Positions 25,222-33,472 of a DNA stretch of 64,000 bases are shown here, in pieces. The number at the start of each line of letters is the position of its first letter. Positions within the stretch are counted from its first letter, which is position 1. The notes below the pieces were generated by a model. That model was not told the DNA's origin. It was given only the letters and a program-made list of their open reading frames with translations, and did not search any database. Origin of the DNA: Bacillus sp. V2I10 (GTDB lineage: Bacteria; Bacillota; Bacilli; Bacillales; Bacillaceae); the NCBI RefSeq assembly GCF_030817055.1, contig NZ_JAUSYV010000001.1:2628001-2692000 (forward strand), written 5' to 3'. Made by a program: the position numbers and the translations under genes.

Positions 25222-25445
25222 TTATTGAGCTTTATACGCGCCATCAAGCAATACAGCTTGGCCAGTCACGCCTTTTGCTTTGTCACTTACTAAGAAAACA
25301 TCAAAGGCAGCGATTTCATCAACTGATAACAGCCGTTTTTGCGGTACAAGAGGATAGATGACCTCTCCCCAGCACAATTTCAAGCTCTACATTTCTTGTT
25401 TTAGCATGCTGCTTAAGCTCCTTTGGCAGATTTACCTAACATTAA
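25222..25445 (-). pseudogene. 3-hydroxybutyrate dehydrogenase-like SDR, C-terminal relic
   Basis: The minus strand encodes EVIYPLVPQKRLLSVDEIAA, then FDVFLVSDKAKGVTGQAVLL DGAYKAQ and a stop at 25222. This is the C-terminal end of a short-chain dehydrogenase of the 3-hydroxybutyrate dehydrogenase (YxjF/BdhA) type. Upstream, LPKELKQHAKTRNVELEIVL continues in another frame, so there is one frameshift. The N-terminal two thirds (Rossmann and catalytic YxxxK) are missing. Confidence 0.75.
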
Positions 25446-25475
25446 ATTCCCTCCAAAGGATATAAATAAAACAAA

Positions 25476-25502
25476 AACCGGCAAAGATTTTCCTTTGCCG
25501 GT
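25476..25502 (-). terminator. Terminator of mhqN
   Basis: The stem ACCGGCAAAG / CTTTGCCGGT is followed on the minus strand by TTTTTGTTTT. Confidence 0.8.
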
Positions 25503-25509
25503 CTGCTAA

Positions 25510-26133
25510 TTATAAAAATGTGCTCAATTCATCGATGCTGATGCGTGAGCTTTGGTGTGCAGGTTTAGCTGCTTTACCGATAGAGATGAGCATAACTGGT
25601 GCATAGCGGTCTTCAATTTTAAATGTTTCAGACAGCTGCTGAGCATTAAAGCCGCCGATTGCACATGTATCAAAACCTTTAGCTTTTGCAGCAAGCATAA
25701 GCTGCATAGCTGCAAGTGAGGCATTGCTGAAAGCAGCATCACGTGCGTAAATCGGATTTTGATAAGCGCCATTGATTTGGCCTGCAAGTGTTTCTTTAAT
25801 TTCTTCTTTCATAAAACCTGCTTCTACAAGCGGATTATAAACTTGATTTGTGTTCTTATTTGCTTCAAGATCGCCCAAAATGGCAACTACTGCAGAGGCT
25901 TCAGTAATTTGGCTTTGGTTATAAGCAATAGGAAGAAGTCTTTCTTTAGACTCATTACTATGGAAAACCATGAAGTTCCAGTGCTGAAGATTCCATGCAG
26001 ATGGAGCCTTTCCAGTAATCTCAAGAATTTCTCTGAGTTGATCTTTGCTGATTTTTGCAGATGGATCATATTTGCGCACAGAGCTGCGTTCAGACATAAT
26101 AGACAAGATACTTTCTGTTGTAGATGTTGACAT
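25510..26133 (-). CDS. mhqN: Nitroreductase family protein MhqN (YodC)-like
   Basis: The 207-aa protein starts at ATG 26133 (MSTSTTESILSIMSERSSVR KYD) with the FMN-binding SSVRKY motif, then APSAWNLQHWNFMVF and a C-terminal glycine-rich FMN segment CAIGGFN and MLISIGKAA. Members reduce nitroaromatics and quinones with NAD(P)H. It is divergent from the yodB-like regulator, as yodC and yodB are in B. subtilis, and an inverted repeat lies between them. GGAGGTTTTT precedes the ATG. Confidence 0.9.
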   Translation of the reverse strand: MSTSTTESILSIMSERSSVRKYDPSAKISKDQLREILEITGKAPSAWNLQHWNFMVFHSNESKERLLPIAYNQSQITEASAVVAILGDLEANKNTNQVYNPLVEAGFMKEEIKETLAGQINGAYQNPIYARDAAFSNASLAAMQLMLAAKAKGFDTCAIGGFNAQQLSETFKIEDRYAPVMLISIGKAAKPAHQSSRISIDELSTFL

Positions 26134-26184
26134 GTGAAAAACCTCCATTGTTGAATATCGTTTATAAATACGTTATAATATACA

Positions 26185-26205
26185 AAAAGTTACAGGCTAA
26201 CTTTT
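26185..26205. promoter_or_regulatory. Candidate YodB operator
   Basis: A perfect inverted repeat AAAAGTTA-CAGGC-TAACTTTT lies between the divergent mhqN and yodB-like genes, close to a TATAAC-like -10 on the minus strand. HxlR-type repressors such as YodB bind palindromes at such positions. Assignment is by position and symmetry. Confidence 0.6.
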
Positions 26206-26287
26206 CGTAAGTTAAGTGTTTGACTTTTGTTATCATAAAATGATTAAGAATATATGTCAAGAAAAAAGACGGTAAAGGAGATTCAGG

Positions 26288-26614
26288 ATGGAATCTAATT
26301 TATGTCCCAAAATGGAAAAAGCATTCGGATTTTTAGGGAAAAGATGGACAGGTTTAATCATCCATGTCTTGTTAGACGGACCTAAACGATTTAAGGATTT
26401 AACAGATACCATTCCTAGTATTAGCCAAAAAATGCTTGTGGAACGATTGAAAGAATTGGAATCGGCGGGCATTGTACAGCGGGTTGTCATTCCTGATACA
26501 CCAGTAAAGGTCACATATCAGCTCACAGAAATGGGGCACTCTCTAGAAAAAGTAATGAAAGAAGTGAAAGAATGGGCTGATCGCTATTGCTTTGAGGAGG
26601 GGAAAAAGGAATGA
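26288..26614 (+). CDS. yodB: HxlR family redox-sensing repressor YodB-like
   Basis: The 108-aa winged-helix protein (NLCPKMEKAFGFLGKRWTGL; SISQKMLVERLKELESAGIV) matches YodB. Cys6 and Cys101, which form the intersubunit disulfide or thiol adducts in B. subtilis YodB, are both present; the third cysteine (108) is absent. It should repress the divergent mhqN gene and relieve repression on diamide or quinones. Its stop overlaps the start of the next SDR gene by 4 nt (ATGA), so the SDR is co-translated. Confidence 0.9.
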   Translation: MESNLCPKMEKAFGFLGKRWTGLIIHVLLDGPKRFKDLTDTIPSISQKMLVERLKELESAGIVQRVVIPDTPVKVTYQLTEMGHSLEKVMKEVKEWADRYCFEEGKKE

Positions 26615-27339
26615 ACCGAACAGTCATCATTACAGGCGGTTCCAACGGGATAGGGGAAGAACTAGTTAAACAGTATGCTGCTAAAGGGGACAAGGTTATT
26701 TTTGCTGATATTGATGCAAGAAAGGGTAAAAGCATTGAAAGTAATTATGAAAACACTTATTTCGTTCAAACGGATGTAAGAAATGTTCAGGACATTAAAC
26801 AGTTAATTCAAGAAGCAGAACGTACAGCCGGCAGAATTGATATCTTAATTAATAACGCGGGAGTCTCCAGATTTAAATCCCCCTTTGAGCTGACTTTGGA
26901 GGATTGGGACGATGTTATTAACACGAATTTAAGAAGCACGTTCTTCTGTTCAAAAGAGGCAGCGAAGGTGATGAGAAAGAATTCTGCCGGCGGTTTTATT
27001 GTAAATATCGCTTCTACACGGGCATCGATGTCAGAACCGGGATCAGAAGCTTATGCTGCTACAAAAGGCGGAATTGTTGCGCTGACCCATGCGCTTGCCG
27101 CTTCCTTTAGTGAAGAGCGGATCAAAGTGAACAGCATTTCACCTGGTTGGATTGAAACAAAGGATTACGAGAACCTGAGACAGATCGATCATGATCAGCA
27201 TCTTTCAAAACGGGTAGGCACGCCTGCTGATATTGCCAAAGCCTGTTTTTATTTAACAGATCCTGAAAACGACTTTGTAACAGGCTCTAATATTGTCGTA
27301 GATGGCGGGATGACAAGAAAAATGATATATGAACATTAA
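26611..27339 (+). CDS. Short-chain dehydrogenase/reductase
   Basis: The 242-aa SDR has the NAD(P)-binding TGGSNGIGEELV, the structural NNAG (INNAGVSRF), and catalytic YAATKGG with Ser in NIASTRAS. The ending VTGSNIVVDGGMTRKM is typical. Asp near the end of strand 2 (FADIDARKG) suggests NAD preference. The gene overlaps the repressor gene by 4 nt, so it probably serves the same quinone/aldehyde stress response; substrate unknown. A terminator follows. Confidence 0.9.
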   Translation: MNRTVIITGGSNGIGEELVKQYAAKGDKVIFADIDARKGKSIESNYENTYFVQTDVRNVQDIKQLIQEAERTAGRIDILINNAGVSRFKSPFELTLEDWDDVINTNLRSTFFCSKEAAKVMRKNSAGGFIVNIASTRASMSEPGSEAYAATKGGIVALTHALAASFSEERIKVNSISPGWIETKDYENLRQIDHDQHLSKRVGTPADIAKACFYLTDPENDFVTGSNIVVDGGMTRKMIYEH

Positions 27340-27369
27340 AGACTGCCTGGCCATAGGCAGTCTTTTTTT
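27339..27369 (+). terminator. Terminator of the yodB-SDR unit
   Basis: The stem GACTGCCT / AGGCAGTC has a 6-nt loop and T7. Confidence 0.9.
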
Positions 27370-27532
27370 GTAACTTTACCATTATACTCGGGTATGTCAA
27401 ACAGTTTGCCGGACTTTGTTAATCAGGAGAAAATGATTGGAAAAAGAATATTTTCGATGGTGAAGGAAAATCTCTAACCGATTTTGTTTATGAATATTTG
27501 GTATCTTCTGTATCTGAAATCTTCATAATTTC

Positions 27533-27557
27533 GTTTGAATTCATATAACCGGGGTAA
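27533..27557 (+). promoter_or_regulatory. SigB-type general stress promoter
   Basis: GTTTGA, a 13-bp spacer and GGGTAA fit the SigB consensus (GTTTaa - 12 to 15 - GGGtAt). It lies 37 bp upstream of a ydaT-like gene, whose B. subtilis relative is a general stress gene. Confidence 0.7.
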
Positions 27558-27593
27558 AGAACGAATAAATAAGCTTGAAAGGAATGAGTTGAA

Positions 27594-27956
27594 ATGCCTT
27601 GGACAAAACAAGATTACCCAAATTCAATGAAAAACCTTCCTGATGAAACCCGTGAAAAAGCAATTGAGATCGGAAATGCCTTGCTTGATGATGGATATGA
27701 AGAGGGGCGGGCCATTCCGATTGCCGTTTCACAGGCAGAAAAATGGGCAGACAATGACACGTATAAAGATGAATATCTCTTGTTGTCAGATGAAGATGGA
27801 TGGATGCTAAGAAAAGAGGGAAATAAACGTGCAAGTTATCGATTTGAGACAAAACAGGAGGCTCTTGCAAAGGGAAGAGAGCTTGTGAAGAAAAATAATT
27901 GCACGCTGGTTGTCCATCTGAAAGACGGCTCAGTTGAAAGCAAAATAAATGAATAG
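27594..27956 (+). CDS. ydaT: DUF2188 general stress protein, YdaT-like
   Basis: The 120-aa protein opens MPWTKQDYPNSMKNLPDETR EKAIEIGNALLDDGYEEGRA, a ChaB-like N-terminal segment as in B. subtilis YdaT. It then has a DUF2188 domain (about 60-115: YLLLSDEDGWMLRKEGNKRA). Role is unknown, though the family is stress induced. GAAAGGAATGAG lies upstream of the ATG. Confidence 0.88.
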   Translation: MPWTKQDYPNSMKNLPDETREKAIEIGNALLDDGYEEGRAIPIAVSQAEKWADNDTYKDEYLLLSDEDGWMLRKEGNKRASYRFETKQEALAKGRELVKKNNCTLVVHLKDGSVESKINE

Positions 27957-28063
27957 AGGAATGCTTTTTCACTAAATCCATTTTCCTCAAGATATTCGCC
28001 CACTCCAAAACCTTTTAGGTGAATACCCTTATAAGGTAAGTGATTTATGGAGGAGGGGAATGC

Positions 28064-28357
28064 ATGTACCCGTACTATGCAGCACGAGGCTACCGCAGCG
28101 CAGGAAATAGAGGACCTTTCTTTTTCGGATTTGGAGCTCCGTTTGTAGGAGGCTTATTGGGAGGATTTCTTGGAAGTGCCCTTTTTAACTATCCAAGACC
28201 TTATTATTATCCGCCGCCACCGCCGGCTCCATTTTATGGAGGCTATTCAGGACATGGAGCAGGCGGATATCCTGGTTATCCGGGAGGACCATATCAAGGA
28301 GGAACATATCAAGGAGGACCATATCAAGGAGGACCATATCAAAGTGGTCCGTATTAA
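28064..28357 (+). CDS. Gly/Pro/Tyr-rich coat-like protein
   Basis: The 97-aa protein (MYPYYAARGYRSAGNRGPFF) has a glycine-rich hydrophobic stretch (FVGGLLGGFLGSALF), a proline run and five C-terminal repeats of G-G-P-Y-Q encoded by 15-bp DNA repeats. Such composition is found in spore coat or exosporium proteins. ATG 28064 follows GGAGGAGGGG; a longer frame lacks a site. Function is inferred only from composition. Confidence 0.7.
   Translation: MYPYYAARGYRSAGNRGPFFFGFGAPFVGGLLGGFLGSALFNYPRPYYYPPPPPAPFYGGYSGHGAGGYPGYPGGPYQGGTYQGGPYQGGPYQSGPY
28286..28357 (+). repeat. 15-bp tandem repeat in a coding region
   Basis: Five units of GGACCATATCAAGGA, starting at 28286, 28301, 28316, 28331 and 28346, are nearly identical in DNA. 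They are a likely site of copy-number variation between strains. Confidence 0.85.
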
Positions 28358-28385
28358 AAAGAACAATATAAAAAGCATAATAGAA

Positions 28386-28421
28386 ATGGACCAGAGCAGG
28401 CTCTCTGGTCCATTGTTTTTT
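28386..28421 (+). terminator. Terminator of the coat-like gene
   Basis: The stem ATGGACCAGAG / CTCTGGTCCAT has a 6-nt loop, then a T-run. Confidence 0.85.
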
Positions 28422-28550
28422 AATAAATCTTTTATTTGGATAGATAAATTTAAAAATAGATGAATGATGGAAACAGGTAGATAAAATCCCAAAATCGGTT
28501 TATAAATTACAGAATTCAGCACATACGCAGCCAAAATTCCACACAGTCTG

Positions 28551-29027
28551 TTAATTTTGAGTTATTTCAATCTCGGATATTTGCAGGTCCTCATTCTTAT
28601 GAAGCTTTATTTCAAGAATTCCATTCCGGTAAGATGCTTTTGTACCTTTACGCTTAACTAGGGAAGGAAGGACGAGTTTTTTCTGTTCACCCATTGAAGG
28701 GAAGTTCAAAATGAAAAGCTGATTGCTGCTGTGCTGTATTCGAAGATTTTCAAGCTGTTCTTCTGAAGCCTGCACTTTGACGAAGATGTGGTCGTTCGTT
28801 TCAAATAGCTCTGTACTGCCCTGATTTGCAGGAGTATGTTTGTTGTTATCCGCCATATTTCCTGCCATATTGCCCTGAAAAGGGAACTGCTGGGGAAAGC
28901 CCTCGCCGAAAACATTTCCCATGACATTTTGAATATAGTCTTCAACATTTTTAGGGTTCATATTTTTAAAAGTATCAGGCATTTGCCCGGATTGATTAAA
29001 TGGAAAGTTTTTTTTCCAGGGAAACAT
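28551..29027 (-). CDS. gerT: Spore germination protein GerT, Hsp20-like
   Basis: The 158-aa protein (ATG 29027, MFPWKKNFPFNQSGQMPD) has an N-terminal region with NVEDYIQNVMGNVF and a C-terminal alpha-crystallin-like domain (about 75-155, ELFETNDHIFVKVQAS to GILEIKLHKNED). B. subtilis GerT (YojB) is a CotE-dependent coat component needed for normal germination. The neighbour yojE supports the identity. GAGGGCG is about 8 nt before the ATG. Confidence 0.85.
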   Translation of the reverse strand: MFPWKKNFPFNQSGQMPDTFKNMNPKNVEDYIQNVMGNVFGEGFPQQFPFQGNMAGNMADNNKHTPANQGSTELFETNDHIFVKVQASEEQLENLRIQHSSNQLFILNFPSMGEQKKLVLPSLVKRKGTKASYRNGILEIKLHKNEDLQISEIEITQN

Positions 29028-29163
29028 GATGTTCACGCCCTCTTTTGCAGTTATAATTCACTATATGTATAAGGATGGGTCTTGGTTAAGTTTTTTTTCT
29101 TGTAGAAGACCTTGTATCGGGATTATAATGAGCATGGAGTTTTGAAAAGGAAGGTGCTGTAAA

Positions 29164-30105
29164 ATGGAGCAAAGAAATTCAGATACATATCGCACAGGCC
29201 TGATGCACACAGCATTAGCCTATTTTTTATGGGGTATCCTTCCGGTTTATTGGAAGCTGATCGATCATGTCGGGGCTGAAGAAATCCTGGCACACCGAGT
29301 GTTTTGGTCATTTCTTTTTATGATGAGCCTGATACAGATTAATAAACAGTGGGCTCAGCTGCTGGAAGTTTGCAAAAGAATGCTGAAAAAACCTCTGCTC
29401 CTGGTTTCACTCATCCTGTCATCGTTTCTGATCAGCATTAACTGGTTCCTCTACATATGGGCCGTTAATAATGATCATATCCTGGAAACGAGCTTAGGGT
29501 ATTATATTAATCCTTTAATCAGCGTTCTCCTTGGTATGATGTTTTTAAAAGAACGGCTCAATAGATGGCAATATGCTTCATTCATCCTTGCTGCGGCGGG
29601 TGTTCTTTTCATGACGATGCAATATGGCAAGTTTCCATTTGTAGCGATCATTCTTGCATTGAGCTTTGGTTTTTACGGTTTAACCAAAAAAGTGACCAAA
29701 TTAAATGCTTCAATTGGACTTACACTTGAGACAATGATGGTCATGCCTGTTGCCCTGATTTATTTAGCAACGATTGCAAATAAAGGAGAGTCCGCTTTTT
29801 ATGAATGGAGTTTAGGAACGAATGCATTCTTAATCGGAGCGGGAATTGTAACGGCGGTTCCATTGCTGCTGTTTGCAAAAGGAGCACAGCATATTCCTTT
29901 ATTTATGGTTGGAATTCTGCAATATATCGCACCAACCATCACCCTCTTACTTGGTGTTTTAATTTATAAAGAATCGTTTACGAGTACAGAAATCATTACA
30001 TTTTCCTTAATTTGGTGTGCACTTGTGCTCTTTTCCTTTTCACACGTAAGAGGAATGAAGGAAAATGCATGGAAGCTGAAAAAAAAGAAAACGATGGAAA
30101 TGTAA
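29164..30105 (+). CDS. yojE: RarD-type EamA transporter YojE
   Basis: The 313-aa protein has ten membrane segments and the RarD pattern: HTALAYFLWGILPVYWKLID, AHRVFWSFLFM, LISINWFLYIWAVNNDHILE and LGYYINPLISVLLG. RarD proteins were linked to chloramphenicol sensitivity in Gram-negatives; substrate is unknown. AAGGAAGGTG lies upstream of the ATG. Confidence 0.9.
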   Translation: MEQRNSDTYRTGLMHTALAYFLWGILPVYWKLIDHVGAEEILAHRVFWSFLFMMSLIQINKQWAQLLEVCKRMLKKPLLLVSLILSSFLISINWFLYIWAVNNDHILETSLGYYINPLISVLLGMMFLKERLNRWQYASFILAAAGVLFMTMQYGKFPFVAIILALSFGFYGLTKKVTKLNASIGLTLETMMVMPVALIYLATIANKGESAFYEWSLGTNAFLIGAGIVTAVPLLLFAKGAQHIPLFMVGILQYIAPTITLLLGVLIYKESFTSTEIITFSLIWCALVLFSFSHVRGMKENAWKLKKKKTMEM

Positions 30106-30109
30106 AACA

Positions 30110-30134
30110 GCCTGCCTTGTGCAAGGCTTTTTTC
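30110..30134 (+). terminator. Probable terminator of yojE
   Basis: A short stem (GCCTT-GTGC-AAGGC) is followed by T6. Confidence 0.55.
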
Positions 30135-30195
30135 TTTCATTGAAATGATTTTTCAGTATACAATAAGAGAGTCAGGAAAGGGATGATGACAGAAG

Positions 30196-30468
30196 ATGAC
30201 GGAGAACCGCAAGCTTTTAGAGGTATACCGGAAGCTTTGGTCAAATCGGCAGCTTGAGGTCAGTGGTGATGACATGCAGACACTTCTCGGCGCCATTAAA
30301 ATTGAACTGCAGGATGAAATGACGCATCCGCGCCTGCGGAAAAATACAGAGCAGAAGTTTTTTTCAGCAGTCAAACGGATTTCAATGGCAAGGCTCGGCA
30401 ATCAGGAAAAGATGACCTTGATTGACCTGCATATAAAAGTGTATGAAGAAATCAAACAATCTACATAA
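30196..30468 (+). CDS. Hypothetical 90-aa helical protein
   Basis: The frame MTENRKLLEVYRKLWSNRQL ... DLHIKVYEEIKQST is charged and helical. It lies directly upstream of yojF-bshB2 with 14 nt to yojF, so it is likely the first gene of that operon. The ribosome binding site is weak and distant (AGGAAAGGG, 15 nt away). No family recognised. Confidence 0.6.
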   Translation: MTENRKLLEVYRKLWSNRQLEVSGDDMQTLLGAIKIELQDEMTHPRLRKNTEQKFFSAVKRISMARLGNQEKMTLIDLHIKVYEEIKQST

Positions 30469-30482
30469 AAAGGAGCAGAAAG

Positions 30483-30833
30483 ATGGTCCCCATTACGAAA
30501 GATGAAATTCAGAAACATTTAGACGTTCTCGTGAATAAGGAAGTTTATGTTCACCTGGAAACGACGACAGGCGCTTATTCTGCCCACATGAATGAAAATA
30601 ATATGACAGTTGTGGCTTTTATCAGAAATGCAAAAGTTTCCTTTGACCAGGCAAAGATTACCGGACAGGGTCCATTCCGTGTCGGACTCAAAATTGATCA
30701 CGGGTGGATTTATGCAGAAGGCCTTACAGACTGGGTGTACAATGAAAAGAATCAGCTGCTGATGGCAGGGCATGACCGCGAAGGAAAGCTTGCCATTGCG
30801 CTTCAAATCAGCGAGACCCCGTTTGCAGAGTAG
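30483..30833 (+). CDS. yojF: YojF family protein (DUF1806)
   Basis: The 116-aa protein (MVPITKDEIQKHLDVLVNKE) matches DUF1806. It has a predicted beta-sheet core (NEKNQLLMAGHDREGKLAIA) and is nearly always next to bshB2. It may assist bacillithiol synthesis, but no activity is known. AAAGGAGC precedes the ATG. It ends 9 nt before bshB2. Confidence 0.9.
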   Translation: MVPITKDEIQKHLDVLVNKEVYVHLETTTGAYSAHMNENNMTVVAFIRNAKVSFDQAKITGQGPFRVGLKIDHGWIYAEGLTDWVYNEKNQLLMAGHDREGKLAIALQISETPFAE

Positions 30834-30842
30834 AAAGGGAGA

Positions 30843-31514
30843 ATGAAAATGAGAGAGCATGTATTAGTTGTTCTGCCTCACCCGGATGACGAATCATTTG
30901 GAGTTGGGGGTTTAATGTCATTAAAACGTAAAGAAGGAATTCCTGTTACTTACGCCTGCGCAACACTTGGCCAGATGGGAAGAAACATGGGAAATCCTTT
31001 GTTTGCAAACCGGGAGATCCTGCCTGAAATCCGTAAAAAAGAACTAAGAGATGCATGTGATGCACTTGATGTTCAGGATTTAAGAATGCTTGGTCTGCGT
31101 GACAAAACACTTGAATTTGAAGACATCGACCGTTTTGCAGATATTATTGAAGAAATCATTCAAGAAGTGAAGCCAACCCTTGTTGTCACGTTTTACCCTG
31201 GACATGGCGTACATCCTGATCATGACGCTACAGGTGCTGCAACCATTCGCGCAATAAGCAGAATGCCATCTGAAGACCGCCCTGAGACATACTGTGTTGC
31301 CATCACAAAAAACCGGGCAGAGGTGCTTGGTGAGCATGATGTCACAATTGATATCTCAAGCGTAGCCGAAATGAAATTAAATGCATTGCGCGCTCATCGC
31401 AGCCAGACAGAAGGTATGCTTAAGCAAATGGAAGAAAAGTTCAAAAACAAAGAGCCAGAAGTCATGCATTGGGTGGAGCAGGAGATTTTCTGGACTTATA
31501 AATGGGATGACTGA
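30843..31514 (+). CDS. bshB2: Bacillithiol biosynthesis deacetylase BshB2
   Basis: The 223-aa LmbE/PIG-L type deacetylase has the zinc motif VVLPHPDDESFGVGG (His, Asp-Asp) and PGHGVHPDHDATG with the second histidine. It removes acetyl from GlcNAc-malate in bacillithiol synthesis, acting beside BshB1. Operon with yojF. AAAGGGAG precedes ATG 30843; a second ATG two codons on is possible. Confidence 0.94.
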   Translation: MKMREHVLVVLPHPDDESFGVGGLMSLKRKEGIPVTYACATLGQMGRNMGNPLFANREILPEIRKKELRDACDALDVQDLRMLGLRDKTLEFEDIDRFADIIEEIIQEVKPTLVVTFYPGHGVHPDHDATGAATIRAISRMPSEDRPETYCVAITKNRAEVLGEHDVTIDISSVAEMKLNALRAHRSQTEGMLKQMEEKFKNKEPEVMHWVEQEIFWTYKWDD

Positions 31515-31539
31515 TAAAGAGAAGTCGTTCGATCATAAT

Positions 31540-31567
31540 AAACGAGTGGGAAATCACTCGTTTTTTT
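31540..31567 (+). terminator. Terminator of the yojF-bshB2 operon
   Basis: The stem AACGAGTG / CACTCGTT is followed by T7. Confidence 0.88.
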
Positions 31568-31588
31568 GTGCCGGAAATACGCTATAAA

Positions 31589-31623
31589 AAAGATGATCTC
31601 TATATATTAGAGATCATCTTTCT
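31589..31623. terminator. Second, bidirectional terminator (bshB2/norM)
   Basis: AAGATGATCTCT pairs with AGAGATCATCTT, with A and T tracts on both sides. It serves the convergent norM gene. Confidence 0.82.
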
Positions 31624-31636
31624 TAATTTTATAGGT

Positions 31637-33004
31637 TTATCCTTTTTGTTTTTCACTAAGCGTATATACCTTATTTTGAATAAACCACAGCCTTGTAGAC
31701 AAAGCCAGTGCGGCAGCGGCAAGGCCTGCTATCAAGCCAATCCAGTACCCGAAAGCCATGAAAGATGTATTGTTTGCGAGCAAATATCCCGTTGGAAGTC
31801 CTATGATCCAGTAAGAAACAAGCGCCATCACCAAGGTGACATTAACATCTTTATAGCCGCGCAGCGCTCCCTGAATAGGGGCGGCAATGGCATCTGAGAG
31901 CTGAAAGAAAATCGCATAGATCAAAAACTGAGCTGAGAGCTTTATGACAATGCCTTCATTTGTATAGATCGCTGAAATTTCACTTCTTAAGAAATAGATG
32001 ACCGCTGCGGTAATAAGCGACAGGATAATAGCCATGACAATTCCTAAATAACTGTACTGCTTTGCATCCCTGTATCGTTTCGCGCCAACTTCAAATCCGA
32101 CGACAATTGTAAGCGCCATTGAAATGCTTAGTGGAAGCATATACAGAAGGGAGGCAAAGTTGATGGCGATTTGATGGGAGGCAATCGTGACCGTGTCGTA
32201 ATTGCTCATTAATAAGGTAACGGCTGCAAAAATACTAGTTTCAAAGAATATTGCGATTCCTATAGGGATTCCGATTTTTAATAGACTTAGCCAGGCTTTT
32301 GCAGAAGCGCTGTACAGTTTCTTGAAAATACCGTAGTCCACAAAAGGCTGCTTTTTCACAATGACAAAAACGGAAATCAGAAAAATACACCAGTATGTAA
32401 TGGTTGAAGCAACACCTGATCCCACTCCGCCGAGAGCAGGAAAACCGAACTTCCCAAAAATAAAAAAATAATTAAATACAACATTGATGGGCAGAGATAA
32501 TAATGTGATGAACATTGTTATTCTCGTAAACCCAAGAGCATCAATAAAGCAGCGCAAAACATTATATGCAAAGAGAGGCAAAATTCCAAAAGCCAAAGCA
32601 GCCAGATAATATTTAGCCGTCTCTCTGACATGATCCTCCAGTGTCATTGAATTTAATATTGGATCAATGACAAAAATACCGATAACTCCCACTATAATAG
32701 ACAGCAATACAGACAGGTACAAGCCTTGAATAACTGTAAAAGGGATTTTCTCCTTCTGCTTTGCACCAACATACTGTGAAACAATCGGAGTTACTGCGAG
32801 CAGGATACCGCTTAGTCCGGTATAGACAGGCACCCAGATGCTTGATCCAATTGCAACACCTGCAAGATCTCCGGGGCTTACTTTCCCTGACATGGTCGTA
32901 TCAAAGAAATTCATTGAATAAAGAGAGAGCTGCGTAATCAAAATCGGCAAAAGGATGAGAGAAAATTGCTTGCCTTTCTCCCAAAGAGTAAAGGTTTGTT
33001 TCAT
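31637..33004 (-). CDS. norM: MATE family multidrug efflux transporter NorM (YojI)
   Basis: The 455-aa protein has twelve membrane segments and MATE family features: PILITQLSLYSMNFFDTTMS G near the start, and VGFEVGAKRYRDAKQYSYLG in the second half, the symmetric loop motif. It should export cationic drugs using Na+ or H+. Position beside bshB2 matches B. subtilis yojI. The ATG at 33004 has GAGGAT upstream. Confidence 0.92.
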   Translation of the reverse strand: MKQTFTLWEKGKQFSLILLPILITQLSLYSMNFFDTTMSGKVSPGDLAGVAIGSSIWVPVYTGLSGILLAVTPIVSQYVGAKQKEKIPFTVIQGLYLSVLLSIIVGVIGIFVIDPILNSMTLEDHVRETAKYYLAALAFGILPLFAYNVLRCFIDALGFTRITMFITLLSLPINVVFNYFFIFGKFGFPALGGVGSGVASTITYWCIFLISVFVIVKKQPFVDYGIFKKLYSASAKAWLSLLKIGIPIGIAIFFETSIFAAVTLLMSNYDTVTIASHQIAINFASLLYMLPLSISMALTIVVGFEVGAKRYRDAKQYSYLGIVMAIILSLITAAVIYFLRSEISAIYTNEGIVIKLSAQFLIYAIFFQLSDAIAAPIQGALRGYKDVNVTLVMALVSYWIIGLPTGYLLANNTSFMAFGYWIGLIAGLAAAALALSTRLWFIQNKVYTLSEKQKG

Positions 33005-33067
33005 GTTAAATATCCTCGTTTTCGTAGAGTAACGAAAGAATTATAACATGAAAAATGGATCTCGTGA

Positions 33068-33187
33068 CTATTTCGACTTCTCCTCAAGCTCTTTTTTCTC
33101 GGGCTTAAACATTTGATAATAAAAATAACTTAAAATCATCACACCTAATCCAGAAAAAAGGTATTGAAAAATTTTAACTGCCGTCAT
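33068..33187 (-). CDS. Small single-pass membrane protein
   Basis: A 39-aa frame begins MTAVKIFQYLFSGLGVMILS YFYYQMF and ends in a charged tail KPEKKELEEKSK, preceded by GGAGG seven nt before the ATG. It lies upstream of norM on the same strand and may share its transcript. No family recognised. Confidence 0.6.
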   Translation of the reverse strand: MTAVKIFQYLFSGLGVMILSYFYYQMFKPEKKELEEKSK

Positions 33188-33472
33188 AAATCAAACCTCC
33201 GTAACGCAGCTGGATTTAAGCTGCTATTTTAAGACTTAGCGAAAGAATGAAAATGCTGCGCTTTGATGTTCAGCTCCAGCGCATAACACCTCAGTCAGAA
33301 CGGCTCCGACAAAAAAGTTTTCCATCAGAACCTTATTTACCTTTTCGTGCTGACCAAGGAGCTTCCGCTTTTCTAGTAGTATGAACCTCAAATGGAAAAT
33401 TATTGCATGGAATGCGGAGATTTTTCAAACAATAAGAAAAGCGATGTTAAACGGGGAGAGGAGCTGAACGTT

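Noticed and set aside
27541..28008. 155-codon minus-strand frame
   Set aside because: It is a shadow of the ydaT-like gene on the plus strand, which has a promoter, ribosome binding site and a recognised family.
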